Origin: Bacillota bacterium
GTDB taxonomy: Bacteria; Bacillota_C; Negativicutes; Sporomusales; Sporomusaceae
Assembly (NCBI GenBank): GCA_023441125.1
Contig: JAEZQV010000021.1
Span: 1-13,803, forward strand
DNA length: 13,803 nt
Direction: 5' to 3'
In this document: piece after piece, positions 13,255 through 13,803 of the stretch
How the letters are laid out: every line of letters begins with the position of its first letter
Position numbering within the stretch: position 1 is the first letter of the stretch
Made by a program: the position numbers and the translations under genes
The notes under the pieces: model-generated
Seen by the model: the letters and a program-made list of their open reading frames with translations, nothing else
What the model was told of the DNA's origin: nothing
Database searches by the model: none

Positions 13255-13803
13255 CATTGCTTTTTATGCGCCCGGAGTGCGGCCTTATGACAATGGTCTA
13301 TTTCAGAATCAAGCCCATTCCTTTTGCAATATCAGCATTACCGGCCCGGCCTGCCAGTGCCGCTGCGAACATTGTCAGGGCCGGCTGCTGCAAACCATGC
13401 AGTCGGCTACAGAACCGGACGAACTGGTCCAGCTGGTAGCCAGACTAAAACGGCAAGGCTGCCGGGGCGTACTCGTCAGCGGCGGCGCCTGTCAGGACGG
13501 CAGTGTGCCGCTGACCCGGTTTGCCGGTGCGTTGCAAGCAATTGCCGCTATGGGGTTAGACGTAGTTGTTCATCCGGGTTTGCTGAGTGAGGCCATGGCT
13601 AAATTATTGGCTAAGGCAGCGGTAACGCGGGTTGCCCTGGATCTAATCGGCGACAGCGCTACCATCCGGGAGGTTTATCACTTAGACCGCACGCCGGCAG
13701 ATTACCGGCAGAGCCTGCGGGCTGCGCGGGCCGCCGGGCTGAAGGTTTCGCCGCATCTCGTTATCGGCTTGCATTACGGACAAATCCGGGGGGAGTATGA
13801 GGC
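13247..13803 (+). CDS. radical SAM protein, second LipS1/LipS2-type component (3'-truncated)
   Basis: The frame is open from ATG 13247 to the right edge, giving 185 complete codons, and it overlaps the previous gene by eight bases. Seen: QAHSFCNISITGPACQCRCEH contains the radical SAM motif C36-x3-C40-x2-C43, with extra cysteines at 27 and 38. It is followed by GVLVSGGACQDGSVPL (about 74-89), a GGxx-type SAM contact, and later SPHLVIGLHYGQIRGE near the edge, again like BioB/LipA-type barrels. The start is supported by the eight-base overlap with the end of the previous gene and by AAAGGA (13231-13236). Paired with the preceding radical SAM gene it fits the LipS1/LipS2 lipoyl synthase. The C-terminus and any auxiliary cluster motif lie outside the window. 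Confidence 0.83.
   Translation, partial: MTNIAFYAPGVRPYDNGLFQNQAHSFCNISITGPACQCRCEHCQGRLLQTMQSATEPDELVQLVARLKRQGCRGVLVSGGACQDGSVPLTRFAGALQAIAAMGLDVVVHPGLLSEAMAKLLAKAAVTRVALDLIGDSATIREVYHLDRTPADYRQSLRAARAAGLKVSPHLVIGLHYGQIRGEYE

Noticed and set aside
1..13803. Very frequent GCCGGC/CCGGC words across the window, considered as a repeat family or uptake sequence
   Set aside because: They fall in all genes as common Ala-Gly and Pro-Ala codon pairs without fixed spacing or orientation, so composition explains them.
1..13803. CRISPR arrays, tRNA or rRNA genes, insertion sequences and attachment sites
   Set aside because: None seen. The window is almost fully coding on one strand, with no direct-repeat array, transposase or RNA gene pattern.

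Overview
The window is one uninterrupted gene train on the + strand: 14 coding regions, the first cut by the left edge and the last by the right edge. No gap reaches 60 bases and no convincing terminator is visible. Most junctions are overlaps (TAATG, ATGA, or 8 to 23 bases), and most other genes carry strong GGAGG-type ribosome binding sites. The DNA is GC-rich. The gene set (an acetoin-type 2-oxo acid dehydrogenase complex with AcoX and clustered lipoate genes) and the strong Shine-Dalgarno sites suggest an anaerobic Firmicute. A Negativicutes/Sporomusaceae-like acetogen or fermenter is my guess, made without any database search.

Region 1 (1-3347) is an acetoin/pyruvate-type dehydrogenase module: E1 beta (partial), AcoX, the lipoyl E2 acyltransferase and an AhpD-like CxxC protein. 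Region 2 (3347-6365) is the classical lipoate toolkit: lipoyl synthase LipA, a small DUF6506-like protein, octanoyltransferase LipB and an LplA-type lipoate-protein ligase. Region 3 (6421-9945) is the most unusual part. Two GcvH-like lipoyl carrier proteins flank a GlcD-like FAD protein and a GlcF/HdrD-like iron-sulfur protein with two complete CCG domains. Region 4 (9938-13803) resembles the alternative lipoate assembly pathway known from sulfur oxidisers (sHdr systems) and archaea: an sLpl(AB)-like ligase, a LipT-like FAD oxidoreductase, and two radical SAM proteins matching a LipS1/LipS2 pair.

The common theme is lipoate. The locus encodes at least three lipoyl-bearing proteins (E2 K43, carrier 1 K66, carrier 2 K68), two apparently complete attachment-plus-sulfur-insertion routes, and enzymes that could exchange electrons with lipoyl groups. 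There is no glycine cleavage gene (gcvT/gcvP) and no sHdr gene in view. The carriers are therefore more likely LbpA-type partners of the adjacent GlcD/CCG-domain oxidoreductase than glycine cleavage H proteins. My main hypothesis is a lipoyl-carrier-linked FAD/Fe-S oxidoreductase, a GlcD-HdrD-LbpA system analogous to sHdr-LbpA, with its own lipoylation machinery. The E1 alpha and E3 (dihydrolipoamide dehydrogenase) genes are not in the window and may lie upstream.
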